Source: CBDEGK01 sp965237855 (lineage in GTDB: Bacteria; Pseudomonadota; Gammaproteobacteria; Pseudomonadales; Halieaceae). Taken from it: a stretch of 64,000 bases of DNA. Every line of letters starts with the position of its first letter. Position 1 is the stretch's first letter. Position numbers and translations under genes: made by a program. The notes under the pieces were generated by a model that saw only the letters and a list, made by a program, of their open reading frames with translations, made no database searches and was not told where the DNA came from. Shown one piece after another: positions 49,847-59,468 of the stretch. The DNA lies in NCBI GenBank assembly GCA_965237855.1, contig CBDEGK010000004.1:682001-746000 (forward strand), read 5' to 3'.

Positions 49847-51088
49847 CTATGCAGCGCTGTCTGTGTTCTGCCGCTCCAGTTCTCGTGCCAGCAGTTCGAC
49901 CCAGTGAACCACGGGTGTGTCTGTCCCCCCAGACAGGTGGACCTGGCAGCCGATATTGGCGGTGACGATGCTGTCGGGCTGACTCGCCAGCAAGTTTGCC
50001 AGTTTGCGATCACGCAACTCCGTGGCGAGGCGCGGCTGTGTCAGAGAGTAGGTACCGGCCGAGCCACAACACAGGTGGCTGTCACTAATAGGAGGAACTG
50101 TGAAGCCAAGGCGGCGCAACACCGAGCGGGTAACAGCATCCAGGGCTTGTCCGTGTTGCGCCGTGCAGGGGCAGTGCCAGCTAATGGCAGACGCACGGTG
50201 CAGGGCCAGTGATTCAAGATCCTCCCGATCCAGTATCTCCGACACATCCCTGATCATGGCCACAATCCGCTTGGCACGTTCCGCGTAGTCGGGGTCGTTG
50301 CGCAGCAGCTGAGCATAGTCTTTCACAAACACACTGCAGCCGCTGGCGCTCAGCACAATAGCTTCAGCGCCGTTTTCAATGTACGGCCACCAGGCATCGA
50401 TATTGGCCCGGGCCTGGGCCAGCCCCCGCGATTGCTCATCCATGTGATAGGCCATGGCACCGCAACACTGCTCTGCCGACACACTGATCGTGTCGATGCC
50501 CACTCGCGCCAATACCGCGCGCACCGCCTCATTGGTATGCGGCGACAATGACGGTTGTACACAGCCTTGCACCAGGATCACCTGGCGTTGACCTGTGGCA
50601 TCAGCGGCGATGATGGGCGCTCGTTGCGCCGGCACGTAATGCCTGAATCCCCCGGGCAACAAAAAACGAAACAGGCGGCCGAGCTGCAATGCCGGTGTGA
50701 ACAAACGCCGCCGTGACATGAACCCCACCAGCAGCCCGCGCCACAGCCGTTGCCAAAGGGCGCGCGGCGCGCGGCGGACAATTTCCTGGCGGCCGATATC
50801 CAGTAACTGATGGTAGTCCACCCCCGACGGGCAAGTGGTTTCGCAGGAACGACAAGTGAGGCAGCGATCCAGGTGAGTGCGGGTAATGTCCGTCACTTCA
50901 TCACCTTCCAGCATGGATTTAATCAGGTAGATGCGCCCGCGCGGGCCATCCAGTTCATTACCTTCCACCTGGTAGGTAGGACAGGTGGCGTTGCAGAAGC
51001 CGCAGTGGACACAGGCGCGCAGGATTCGATTGGCCTCGGCGCCCTGCTCAGTGGCAAGAAACTCGGCTGAAAACTCAGTCTTCACCAT
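49847..51088 (-). CDS. glcF: Glycolate oxidase iron-sulfur subunit GlcF
   Basis: The 413-residue protein has two [4Fe-4S] motifs, 'CVHCGFCNATCP' (near residue 25-36) and 'CLTCRSCETTCPSG' (near 76-90), followed by two CCG-type Cys-rich domains ('CVQPSLSP', 'CCGAMAYHMDEQS', 'CCGSAGTYSL'). It passes electrons from the GlcD flavin to the quinone pool. The ATG at 51088 lies 14 bases inside the end of glcE. Order glcD-glcE-glcF and near-standard length support the full three-subunit oxidase converting glycolate to glyoxylate. Confidence 0.92.
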   Translation of the reverse strand: MVKTEFSAEFLATEQGAEANRILRACVHCGFCNATCPTYQVEGNELDGPRGRIYLIKSMLEGDEVTDITRTHLDRCLTCRSCETTCPSGVDYHQLLDIGRQEIVRRAPRALWQRLWRGLLVGFMSRRRLFTPALQLGRLFRFLLPGGFRHYVPAQRAPIIAADATGQRQVILVQGCVQPSLSPHTNEAVRAVLARVGIDTISVSAEQCCGAMAYHMDEQSRGLAQARANIDAWWPYIENGAEAIVLSASGCSVFVKDYAQLLRNDPDYAERAKRIVAMIRDVSEILDREDLESLALHRASAISWHCPCTAQHGQALDAVTRSVLRRLGFTVPPISDSHLCCGSAGTYSLTQPRLATELRDRKLANLLASQPDSIVTANIGCQVHLSGGTDTPVVHWVELLARELERQNTDSAA

Positions 51089-52034
51089 CACCCCCGAAAA
51101 CCCTGTTGGGGTCAAAGGCTGCACGCAACCGGGTCAGCAACGTAGCGCGAGTTGTATCAGCTTCCGACGCTTGCGGGCCCACTACAAGTTTGACCGCACC
51201 GTCGCCCTGTTCACGCCACAGCATATCGTCTCGATAGCACCAACTGATTGGACCATGGCAATCGATCAACGGCTCACTGGCAGGCGTGCTGAAAAAGGCC
51301 AGGCGCTGCTGCTGTAACTGTTGCCAGAAAGCTACATCCACCGGGGTGCCTTGCAAAGATTGCTCAAGTCGCTCTAATGTGCCGCTGCGACCAGAAAAGC
51401 GTAGCTGCAAATTATTGTCCGCATAAACCGCCCCGGTCACGGGTTCTCCCGCTTGCAATAACTCACGCAAGCGCTGCCGGGCCGCGGACAAGCTCGGCTG
51501 TTCACTGCACAGGCTCAGCTCTGACTCGGGACGGGGTAACAGCTTCAGGCTGATATCGAGAACAACACCCAGCTGCCCCAGAGAACCACACATCAAGCGG
51601 GAGACATCGAAGCCAGCCACGTTCTTGATGACCTGGCCGCCAAACTGCAGCACTTCACCCAGGCCATTGATGATGCGAATACCCAGCACCGCATCGCGCA
51701 GCGCCCCGGCCGCCAACGCTCGCGGGCCCGACCAGCCCACGGCCAGCGCCCCACCAATCGTACTGTTGCCACCGAAATCGGGACACTCTGATGCCAGCAT
51801 CTGCCCCTGCTCTGCCAGCGTCGCGTCCAGTTCTGCCAGTGTCGTACCAGCGCGAACGGTGACAACCAGTTCCGAGGGTTGGTATTGAACAATTCCCCGG
51901 TGACCAGCGACCGACAAAGCCTGTTCCGTGGTAACCCAGGGCTTGGAGCCATTACCCACTATGCGTAAGCGATCGCCAGTATTAGCGGCATCCCGAACCT
52001 GCCCCGCCAAGCTGTGGCCAATATCCTCAGCCAC
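51075..52034 (-). CDS. glcE: Glycolate oxidase FAD-binding subunit GlcE
   Basis: The 319-residue protein has the PCMH-type FAD-binding domain: 'NGSKPWVTTEQALSV', 'VRAGTTLAELDATLAEQGQML', 'GGNSTIGGALAVGWSGPRALA' (in blocks), and 'KNVAGFDVSRLMCGSLGQLG', with the terminal 'LRAAFDPNRVFG'. It lacks a FAD-linked C-terminal domain, as GlcE normally does. It overlaps glcD by 8 bases upstream and glcF by 14 bases downstream, a tightly coupled operon. Confidence 0.92.
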   Translation of the reverse strand: MAEDIGHSLAGQVRDAANTGDRLRIVGNGSKPWVTTEQALSVAGHRGIVQYQPSELVVTVRAGTTLAELDATLAEQGQMLASECPDFGGNSTIGGALAVGWSGPRALAAGALRDAVLGIRIINGLGEVLQFGGQVIKNVAGFDVSRLMCGSLGQLGVVLDISLKLLPRPESELSLCSEQPSLSAARQRLRELLQAGEPVTGAVYADNNLQLRFSGRSGTLERLEQSLQGTPVDVAFWQQLQQQRLAFFSTPASEPLIDCHGPISWCYRDDMLWREQGDGAVKLVVGPQASEADTTRATLLTRLRAAFDPNRVFGGDGED

Positions 52035-53481
52035 GATCTATGGCCCGGTATTCCTGGCAGCGCTTCAGGCTGGGAATGTTCTTGCCCGGGTTGAGCAAAC
52101 CCCGCGGATCAAACGCCTTTTTCAAACGGCGAAACTGCGCCAGTTCCGCATCGCTGAATTGACTCGCCATCTGGTTGATCTTTTCGCGGCCCACGCCATG
52201 CTCGCCGGTAATTGTGCCGCCGACGCCGATGCACTTTTCGAGAATCTCGGCGCCGAGTTGTTCCGCCGTAGCCAGGGCGCCATCCACATTGGCATCAAAC
52301 AAGATCAGCGGGTGCAGATTGCCATCGCCGGCGTGAAAGACATTGGCCACCGGCATATCGTAGTGACGAGAGCGCTCGCTGATAAATTCCAACACCTCGC
52401 CGATGGCGGCGCGGGGAATAGTGCCATCCATACAGTAATAGTCGGGGAACAAACGGCCCACTGCCGGGAAGGCGCTCTTGCGGCCTTTCCAGAATAGCTC
52501 CCGTTCCGCCGGGTCACTGGCCTGGCGCAGCAGGGTTGCGCCGGCCTGTTGCAACAGCAAGCGTGAGCGAATCAGCTCGGTCTCAACCTCACTGGCACAG
52601 CCATCCAGTTCCACCAACAACACCGCAGCGGCATCCCGCGGATAGCCGGCGTGAGCGAAGTCCTCTGCCGCTGACAACGCCAGTTGATCCATCATCTCCA
52701 GCCCGGCCGGAATAATACCGGCGGCCATCAGCGCGGCTACCGCATTACTGGCTTCCCCCACACTGGCAAACCCGGCCAGCAGGGTTTCCACCGCGGGTGG
52801 CGACACCAACAACTTGACGGTAATCTCCACCACCACGCCCAGCATGCCCTCGGAGCCAATCATCAGCGCCAACAGGTCCGGGCCCTGCGCATCGCGGTCG
52901 AGCACCAGCAATTCACCCTCAACAGTAACCACCGTAACCGACAATACATTGTGAACCGTGAGGCCGTATTTCAGACAGTGCACACCGCCGGCATTCTCGG
53001 CGACATTGCCACCGATTGAGCAGGCAATCTGCGAGGAAGGGTCGGGAGCGTAATAGAGGCCGTGTTCCGCCACCGCCTCGGAGATCGCCAGGTTGCGCAC
53101 CCCGGGCTGCACCACGGCGTACAGCTCTTCCGCATCAACCCGCAACACCCGATCCAGCTTACTCAATACCAGCAGCACGCCGCTTTCGCAGGGTAAGGCG
53201 CCGCCGGACAAACCGGTGCCGGCGCCCCGGGTTACCACGGGAACTTCCCGCAGCTGGCAAAGTCTCATAACCGCCTGAACCTGGCCAATGGTTGCCGGCA
53301 ACACCGTGACCAGCGGTTGTGCCGTGTAGCTGGACAGGCCATCACTTTCAAAGGGTCGCTGCTGTTCGCCAGCGGTCAATACCGAATCGACAGGCAAAAG
53401 GGTTAGCAACTCAGCAATAAGCTGGTTAGCATTCACCTCTGGCAGCACCTCGTCCAGCTGGGGGTTGTGTTTGCCATTCAT
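52027..53481 (-). CDS. glcD: Glycolate oxidase catalytic subunit GlcD
   Basis: The 484-residue flavoprotein has the PCMH FAD domain ('VVTRGAGTGLSGGALPCESG', 'DPSSQIACSIGGNVAENAGG') and the FAD-oxidase C-terminal domain with 'HAGDGNLHPLILFD' and 'GEHGVGREK', the signatures of GlcD. It oxidises glycolate, and often D-lactate, as part of GlcDEF. An ATG at 53481 and a GTG 6 bases earlier are the possible starts. The glutathione reductase gene starts about 26 bases away in the opposite direction. The terminal 'KKAFDPRGLLNPGKNIP' is typical. Confidence 0.93.
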   Translation of the reverse strand: MNGKHNPQLDEVLPEVNANQLIAELLTLLPVDSVLTAGEQQRPFESDGLSSYTAQPLVTVLPATIGQVQAVMRLCQLREVPVVTRGAGTGLSGGALPCESGVLLVLSKLDRVLRVDAEELYAVVQPGVRNLAISEAVAEHGLYYAPDPSSQIACSIGGNVAENAGGVHCLKYGLTVHNVLSVTVVTVEGELLVLDRDAQGPDLLALMIGSEGMLGVVVEITVKLLVSPPAVETLLAGFASVGEASNAVAALMAAGIIPAGLEMMDQLALSAAEDFAHAGYPRDAAAVLLVELDGCASEVETELIRSRLLLQQAGATLLRQASDPAERELFWKGRKSAFPAVGRLFPDYYCMDGTIPRAAIGEVLEFISERSRHYDMPVANVFHAGDGNLHPLILFDANVDGALATAEQLGAEILEKCIGVGGTITGEHGVGREKINQMASQFSDAELAQFRRLKKAFDPRGLLNPGKNIPSLKRCQEYRAIDRG

Positions 53482-53507
53482 AGTCACGAAGTATGCGGGA
53501 GCAAATA

Positions 53508-54863
53508 GTGAGCAACAAGGATTACGACCTGTTTGTCATTGGGGCCGGTAGCGGTGGCGTGCGCGCCGCGCGCATGGCGGCATCATTTGGAGCCCGGGTA
53601 GCCGTGGCGGAGGACCGCTATATGGGCGGCACCTGCGTCAACGTCGGCTGCGTGCCCAAGAAACTCTACGTCTACGCCTCAGAATTCAGCCACGCCTTCA
53701 GTGACTCTCATGAATTTGGCTGGAACGGTGCGTCACCCAAGTTTGAGTGGAGTACGCTACGGGACAACAAGAAACAGGAGATCAGCCGCCTCAACGGCAT
53801 TTATCGCACCCTGCTGGGAGGGGTTGAGGCAGACATCATCGACGGTCGCGCCCGCATCATCGATCCGCACACGGTAGAGGTGAATGGGCAACGCTATAGC
53901 GCCGAAACCTTATTGGTGTCCACCGGCGGCTGGCCCTATGTGCCTGAATTCCCGGGCAGCGAACTGGCCGTGACCTCTAACGAAATTTTCGACCTGGATG
54001 AATTCCCGCAGCGCATCGTGGTGGTGGGAGGCGGTTATATTGCGGTGGAGTTTGCCGGCATTTTTAATGGCCTCGGCGCCGAAGTGGTGCAACTGTATCG
54101 CGGCCCGCTATTCCTGCGCGGCTTTGACCAGGATATTCGCGAACACGCCGCCCGCGAAATCCCCAAGAGCGGTGTCGACCTGCGCTTTAACAGCAATGTC
54201 GCCAGCATCGAACGCACTGACACCCACCTGCTGGTGAAGCTCGAGGACGGGGCTGAAGTGGCAACCGACGCGGTATTGTATGCCACCGGTCGCAAGGCCC
54301 ACCTGGACGGCCTCGGACTGGAAAATACCGCGGTACAACTCAACGACAACGGCACAGTTAAGGTCAACGCCGAATACCAGACCGACGAAGCCAATATCTA
54401 CGCCCTCGGCGATGTCACCGGTGGCCTGGAACTAACCCCGATGGCCCTGGCCGAAGGTATGGCTTTTGCCCGACGCCTGTACAAACCCATGGAAGCCGAA
54501 GTGGGTTACGATTTCGTACCCACCGCGGTGTTCTGCCAGCCCAATATCGGCACCGTGGGTTTTACCGAGGAACAGGCGCGCGAGAAGTTTGGCGATATCA
54601 CCCAGTACAAGTCGGATTTCAAACCCTTGAAACACACAATCAGCGGTCGCGATGAGCGCACCTTTATGAAGCTGATAGTCGACGATGCCAGCGACCGGGT
54701 GATCGGCGTACATATGATGGGCCCGGACGCCGGTGAAATCATCCAGGGCATTGCCATTGCCCTCAAGGCCGGCGCCACCAAGGCCATCTTCGACAGCACT
54801 ATTGGCATCCACCCCACCGCGGCGGAAGAGTTTGTCACCATGCGCGAGGCCTGGGCCGGCTGA
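53508..54863 (+). CDS. gor: Glutathione-disulfide reductase
   Basis: The 451-residue flavoprotein has the FAD motif 'IGAGSGGVRAARMAA', the redox-active disulfide 'GGTCVNVGCVPKK', the NAD(P)H-binding 'VVVGGGYIAVEFAGI' and the C-terminal dimer-interface His-Pro in 'GIHPTAAEEF'. It reduces GSSG with NADPH in the cytoplasm. I chose GTG 53508, which follows GGGAG at 6 bases; an ATG at 53493 has no ribosome site. The stop overlaps the TSUP ATG (TGATG). It diverges from glcD, linking glycolate oxidation, which can yield reactive oxygen, with thiol defence. Confidence 0.92.
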   Translation: MSNKDYDLFVIGAGSGGVRAARMAASFGARVAVAEDRYMGGTCVNVGCVPKKLYVYASEFSHAFSDSHEFGWNGASPKFEWSTLRDNKKQEISRLNGIYRTLLGGVEADIIDGRARIIDPHTVEVNGQRYSAETLLVSTGGWPYVPEFPGSELAVTSNEIFDLDEFPQRIVVVGGGYIAVEFAGIFNGLGAEVVQLYRGPLFLRGFDQDIREHAAREIPKSGVDLRFNSNVASIERTDTHLLVKLEDGAEVATDAVLYATGRKAHLDGLGLENTAVQLNDNGTVKVNAEYQTDEANIYALGDVTGGLELTPMALAEGMAFARRLYKPMEAEVGYDFVPTAVFCQPNIGTVGFTEEQAREKFGDITQYKSDFKPLKHTISGRDERTFMKLIVDDASDRVIGVHMMGPDAGEIIQGIAIALKAGATKAIFDSTIGIHPTAAEEFVTMREAWAG

Positions 54864-55615
54864 TGGATCCGCTGCAGCTCGCCATCCTGGCACTGGTGGG
54901 AATTGCCGCGGGTTTTCTCAACGTCATGGCCGGCGGTGGATCACTGCTGACCGTGCCCATGATGCTGTTTATGGGCATACCCGGCCCCGTTGCCAATGGC
55001 ACCAACCGCATTGCCATCCTGGCACAGAACATCACCGCCATCACCACGTTTTACCGGCGCGGCTATGCAGAATTTAAGCTCAGCCTGAGCCTGGCAGCCT
55101 GTTCCATTCCAGGTGCCATTGCCGGCGCCATGCTGGGCACACAGTTGGCGGGCGAATGGTTCAACCGCATCGTGGCGCTGATCATGCTGGCGGTCATGTT
55201 GATCATGGTCCTGGAGCGCGAGCCCCCCGTAGCCGGCCCGGCCCAAACACCCAGCCGCAAGCAGATGATCTGGGGACATGTCCTCATGTTGGGCGTGGGT
55301 TTCTGGGGAGGCTTTATTCAATTGGGCGTCGGCTTTATCATCATGCCGGTATTGCACCGGGTCATGGGTTTCGACCTGGTGCGCACCAATATGCACAAGG
55401 TTTTTATCATTGCCGCCTACACGGCTGTGGCACTGGTGATATACGCCAGCCAGGTCGAAATACTGTGGGTAGTGGGCCTGGCCCTGGCCGTGGGTAATTC
55501 TTTAGGTGGTTGGTTGGGCACTCGCTTACAAATCAAGCAGGGCGAAGGTCTGATTAAGGTCGTGTTGTACTCGGTATTGAGTGTCTTCGTTGTTAAACTA
55601 CTGTTCTTCTCATAA
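54863..55615 (+). CDS. TauE/SafE (TSUP) family permease
   Basis: The 250-residue protein has the N-terminal 'GIAAGFLNVMAGGGSLLTVPMM' in two pieces and the second-half 'GFWGGFIQLGVGFIIMPVLHRVMG', the paired pattern of TSUP exporters, with about eight helices. It probably moves sulfite or another sulfur-containing anion outward. Its ATG overlaps the gor stop in TGATG, an uncommon pairing that suggests a thiol- or sulfur-related role. It is more canonical than the TSUP encoded at 41927. Confidence 0.88.
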   Translation: MDPLQLAILALVGIAAGFLNVMAGGGSLLTVPMMLFMGIPGPVANGTNRIAILAQNITAITTFYRRGYAEFKLSLSLAACSIPGAIAGAMLGTQLAGEWFNRIVALIMLAVMLIMVLEREPPVAGPAQTPSRKQMIWGHVLMLGVGFWGGFIQLGVGFIIMPVLHRVMGFDLVRTNMHKVFIIAAYTAVALVIYASQVEILWVVGLALAVGNSLGGWLGTRLQIKQGEGLIKVVLYSVLSVFVVKLLFFS

Positions 55616-55651
55616 AACCCCCGCGAAGATCAGTAATCTGGAGTTCCCTGC

Positions 55652-56593
55652 ATGATCAATGTTAAACAGGTGTCCCGCAACTATGGCGACTGCCTGGCGG
55701 TAGACCAGGTGTCTTTTGATATCCCGGCCGGCGAGATTGTCGGTCTATTGGGGCACAATGGCGCCGGCAAAACCACCATCATGAAAATGCTCAGTGGCTA
55801 TCTCGAGCCGAGCAACGGCAGCATCGAGATTGACGGTACCGACCTGGCGGAAAATCCACGGGCCGTGCAACAGGTGCTGGGCTATTTGCCAGAAAACCTG
55901 CCCATCTACCCGGACATGAACGTGGCGGACTACCTGGATTATGCGGCCACGCTCAAAGGTCTGGATGGCTCCCACAAACACGAGTCTGTGCGCCGGTCCA
56001 TTCGCGATACAGATTTACAGGCGAAATTACTGGACCCCATCAATACGCTGAGTCGCGGCTACAAGCAGCGGGTCGGTGTAGCCCAGGCAATCCTCGGCTC
56101 GCCGCGGGTGCTGATCCTGGACGAGCCCACCAATGGCCTCGACCCCAGCCAAACCCAACATATGCGTGACCTGATCTGCGCCATCGCCGAAACGGCTACC
56201 GTCATACTTTCCACTCACATCATGCAGGAGGTGGATGCCATCTGCCAGCGGGCCCTGATTCTCAACGACGGGCAACTGGCCCTGAACGAAAACCTCAGTG
56301 ATCTGCGTTCCTCACGCTCACTGCTGTTGCGCTGCAGCCTTGACAGCCATGCCCTGCAGCCGCTGCTCGCCGCTGTCGCTGGCATCACCGGCAACGAAAT
56401 AATCAGCGCAGAGAGCGGCCTCTATCGCTTGCAACTGGCGGCTGATGCACAAGCCGATAGCATCGCAGCCAAACTGGCCGCCGCCGTATTGGGCGCCGGC
56501 GGCGAGCTGTTCCAACTGCTGGCAGAAGTACGTGACCTGGAAGCGGTGTTCCGGGAAGTGAATGCTCAGGGAGGCATCGCCCATGCTGCGTGA
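55652..56593 (+). CDS. ABC transporter ATP-binding protein (GldA-like)
   Basis: The 313-residue protein has Walker A 'GHNGAGKTT' (about 34-42), the signature 'LSRGYKQRVGVAQ', Walker B 'VLILDEPTNGLDP' and the switch His in 'STHIMQEV'. A C-terminal extension of about 90 residues resembles the CcmA/GldA branch. It energises the permease encoded next, whose ATG lies 11 bases inside the end of this gene. Gammaproteobacteria use such Gld-like systems without gliding; the cargo is unknown. Confidence 0.9.
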   Translation: MINVKQVSRNYGDCLAVDQVSFDIPAGEIVGLLGHNGAGKTTIMKMLSGYLEPSNGSIEIDGTDLAENPRAVQQVLGYLPENLPIYPDMNVADYLDYAATLKGLDGSHKHESVRRSIRDTDLQAKLLDPINTLSRGYKQRVGVAQAILGSPRVLILDEPTNGLDPSQTQHMRDLICAIAETATVILSTHIMQEVDAICQRALILNDGQLALNENLSDLRSSRSLLLRCSLDSHALQPLLAAVAGITGNEIISAESGLYRLQLAADAQADSIAAKLAAAVLGAGGELFQLLAEVRDLEAVFREVNAQGGIAHAA

Positions 56594-59468
56594 TGTGTAT
56601 GTCAGTCGCATAGCCAATAAGGAACTGGCACTGTTCTTTGCCTCGCCGGTGGCCTGGTTGTTCCTGGGTATTTTTGCGGCGGTCAGCCTGTTCGTGTTTT
56701 TCTGGGGGGAAGCTTTCTTTGCCCGCAATATCGCCGATGTGCGACCGCTGTTTGAGTGGATGCCCATCTTGCTCATCTTCCTGACCTCCGCCCTCACCAT
56801 GCGCATGTGGAGCGAGGAAAGACGCACCGGCACGCTGGAATATGTGTTGAGCTTACCGGTGCCGTTGTGGCGATTCGTGCTGGGTAAGTTTCGCGCCTGC
56901 GTGAGTCTGCTGTGCCTGGCGCTGTTCATCACCCTGCCCCTGCCGCTGACTGTGGCCGCTTTCGGCAATCTCGACTGGGGCCCGGTACTGGCCGGATACC
57001 TGGCCACCCTGCTGCTGGGCTCGGCCTATATTGCCATCGGGTTGTACGTATCGGCGCGCAGTGACAATCCCATCGTCAGCCTGATTGGCTCGGTGGTTAT
57101 TTGCAGCCTGTTTTACCTGTTGGGTTCCAGCCTGTTCACCGGGTTTTTCGGCAACCTGGCAGCGGAGTGGATGCGCAGCCTCGGCACCGGTGCCCGCTTC
57201 GATGCCATCACCCGCGGGGTGATTGATGTGCGCGACCTGGCCTACTACCTGAGCCTGGTGGTGGTATTCCTGGCACTCAATGTCTATTCCCTGGAGAGCG
57301 AGCGCTGGTCCAGCAGCGGTGGTAAAAAACGCCATCGCCAGTGGCAGTGGGTCACCGCACTGCTGTTGCTCAATACCCTGGCAGCCAACCTGTGGCTGAG
57401 CCAATGGACTGGTGGGCGCCTGGATGTCACCAAGGGTCGCCTGTACTCAATCTCTGAGGCGACTTACCAATATCTCGACCAATTGCAGGAACCGCTGTTG
57501 TTGCGCGGCTATTTCAGCGCCAAAACCCATCCGTTGTTAGCCCCGTTGGTGCCACAGTTGCGGGATCTGTTGCGAGAATACGAGATTGCCGGTGGCGGCA
57601 AGGTGCGCGTTGAAATCATCGACCCCGCCGATCACCCGGAGCTGGAGGACGAGGCCAATCAAAAATACGGCATCCGCGCCGTGCCTTTTCAGATAGCAGA
57701 TCGCTACCAGTCCTCACTGGTAAATTCCTACTTCAATGTGCTGGTGGAATACGGCGACAGTTTCCAGGTGCTTGGCTTCGGCGAGATGATCGAGGTAAAA
57801 GCCGGCGCCACCAACACCGTGGATGTGCAATTTCGCAATCCGGAGTTCAATCTCACCCGCGCGATAAAACAGGCCCTGTACAACTACCAGGCCGGTGGCA
57901 ATCTGTTCGATAGCATAGAGGGTGAGCTAGAGTTCATTGGCTATGTTTCCGCAGATGAGCTGCTGCCGGACCAATTGCGCGAATTCAAAGCGGCCATCAG
58001 CGAAGAGCTGGAGGCACGGGTAGCACAGTCAAAAGGTCGCTTCAGCGTGCGCTTTATCGAACCGGAGGCCAATGGCGGCAGCGTGGCGCAACAAATTGAT
58101 GAGGAGTGGGGCTTCAAACCCATGGTCGCCACGCTGTTCGCCACCGAACAGTTCTATTTCTACCTGACCCTGGCAGATCAGCGCCAGGTGATACAGATTC
58201 CCACCGAAGAGTTCAGTGCCGACAGCTTCGGCCCAGCCTTGGATGCCAGCCTCAAGCGCTTCGCCAGCGGCTTTACCAAGACCGTGGCGCTGGTGGCACC
58301 ACCGATGAATCCGCAACTGGCCCAATACGGCATAACCGGGCCCCAGTTTCGCAATCTCGAGCAAGTTATCACCCAGGATCACACCATCCGCATGGAAGAC
58401 CTGAACGATGGCAGCGTGACAGCGGAGGCCGACCTGTTGATTGTGGCCGCCCCGGAAAACCTGGATGAAAAACAATTGTTTGCCATTGACCAGTTCCTCA
58501 TGCGTGGTGGCACAGTAGTGCTGGCCAGCTCCCCGTTTATCTCCCAAACTCTGCGCGGCCACATGAATATGATGCCCCGCAGCAGCGGCCTCGATGACTG
58601 GCTCCAATCTCACGGCATCACCATAGAGCAAGAACTGGTACTCGACCCGCAGAACTCGGCTTTCCCGGTACCGGTCACCCGCCAGGTGGGTGGCTTCAGT
58701 TTCCAGGAAGTGGCAATGGTAGATTACCCCTACTTTGTTGACGCCCGTGACGAGGGCTTAAACCCCTCTCACCCGGTCACCAGTAACCTGCCCCAGGTTA
58801 CCGTGAGTTGGGCTTCGCCGATCAACATCGACAGTGAGCTGAACCAGCAGCGTGAAATCATCGAGCTGATTCGCAGCTCAGACCAGTCCTGGACATCGAA
58901 CTCCATGGACATACTGCCGCGGGCGGATGCTACCGGTATCAGCAGCTGGCAGGCGGAGGGTGACACCGGTTCCTCGCTGCTCGGTATCATTGTCAGTGGG
59001 CGCTTTGATTCCTATTTCGCCGGTAAGCAGTCACCGCTGTTGGCCGAGATACCCGTCGCTGAAACAACGGCGCAACGGGAGCAAGCCGGGTCTACTCTGA
59101 ATGTGGGCAGCGTCATTGAGCGCTCACCGGGATCAGCCCGCCTGATCGTGCTGTCATCCAATGACTTTCTCAACGATCAGATCCTGCGCACGGTAAGCTC
59201 TATGAGCGGTACCCAGTACCTGGGCCCACTGGAACTGGTCGCCAACGCGGTTGACTGGGCCATGGAAGACGGCGGCCTGCTGGGCATCCGTTCCAACGCC
59301 CATTTCAATCGCACCTTGCCACCCATGGAGAAGGACGAGCAACTGTTCTGGGAATACCTGAATTACGGACTGGCTGTTCTGGCACTGCTCATTATTGCCG
59401 GCTGGCAGCGGCGCAGCCGGAGACAACGCGACAACCACTACCTGGAGCAACTGGGAGACACCGCATGA
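56583..59468 (+). CDS. Fused ABC permease and auxiliary protein (GldF-GldG fusion)
   Basis: The 961-residue product joins two normally separate parts. Residues about 1-245 are an ABC-2-type permease with six helices ('LTSALTMRMWSEERRTGTLEYVLSLP' in pieces). Residues about 270-925 are a GldG/ABC_transp_aux-type periplasmic region ('RLYSISEATYQYLD', 'ADLLIVAAPENLDEKQLFAI', 'SSPFISQT'), closed by a membrane helix (about 930-948) and a basic tail. ATG 56583 was chosen for 'MLRDVYVSRIANKELALFF', the normal permease start. It overlaps the ATPase gene upstream and the DUF4340 gene downstream (ATGA). Confidence 0.85.
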   Translation: MLRDVYVSRIANKELALFFASPVAWLFLGIFAAVSLFVFFWGEAFFARNIADVRPLFEWMPILLIFLTSALTMRMWSEERRTGTLEYVLSLPVPLWRFVLGKFRACVSLLCLALFITLPLPLTVAAFGNLDWGPVLAGYLATLLLGSAYIAIGLYVSARSDNPIVSLIGSVVICSLFYLLGSSLFTGFFGNLAAEWMRSLGTGARFDAITRGVIDVRDLAYYLSLVVVFLALNVYSLESERWSSSGGKKRHRQWQWVTALLLLNTLAANLWLSQWTGGRLDVTKGRLYSISEATYQYLDQLQEPLLLRGYFSAKTHPLLAPLVPQLRDLLREYEIAGGGKVRVEIIDPADHPELEDEANQKYGIRAVPFQIADRYQSSLVNSYFNVLVEYGDSFQVLGFGEMIEVKAGATNTVDVQFRNPEFNLTRAIKQALYNYQAGGNLFDSIEGELEFIGYVSADELLPDQLREFKAAISEELEARVAQSKGRFSVRFIEPEANGGSVAQQIDEEWGFKPMVATLFATEQFYFYLTLADQRQVIQIPTEEFSADSFGPALDASLKRFASGFTKTVALVAPPMNPQLAQYGITGPQFRNLEQVITQDHTIRMEDLNDGSVTAEADLLIVAAPENLDEKQLFAIDQFLMRGGTVVLASSPFISQTLRGHMNMMPRSSGLDDWLQSHGITIEQELVLDPQNSAFPVPVTRQVGGFSFQEVAMVDYPYFVDARDEGLNPSHPVTSNLPQVTVSWASPINIDSELNQQREIIELIRSSDQSWTSNSMDILPRADATGISSWQAEGDTGSSLLGIIVSGRFDSYFAGKQSPLLAEIPVAETTAQREQAGSTLNVGSVIERSPGSARLIVLSSNDFLNDQILRTVSSMSGTQYLGPLELVANAVDWAMEDGGLLGIRSNAHFNRTLPPMEKDEQLFWEYLNYGLAVLALLIIAGWQRRSRRQRDNHYLEQLGDTA

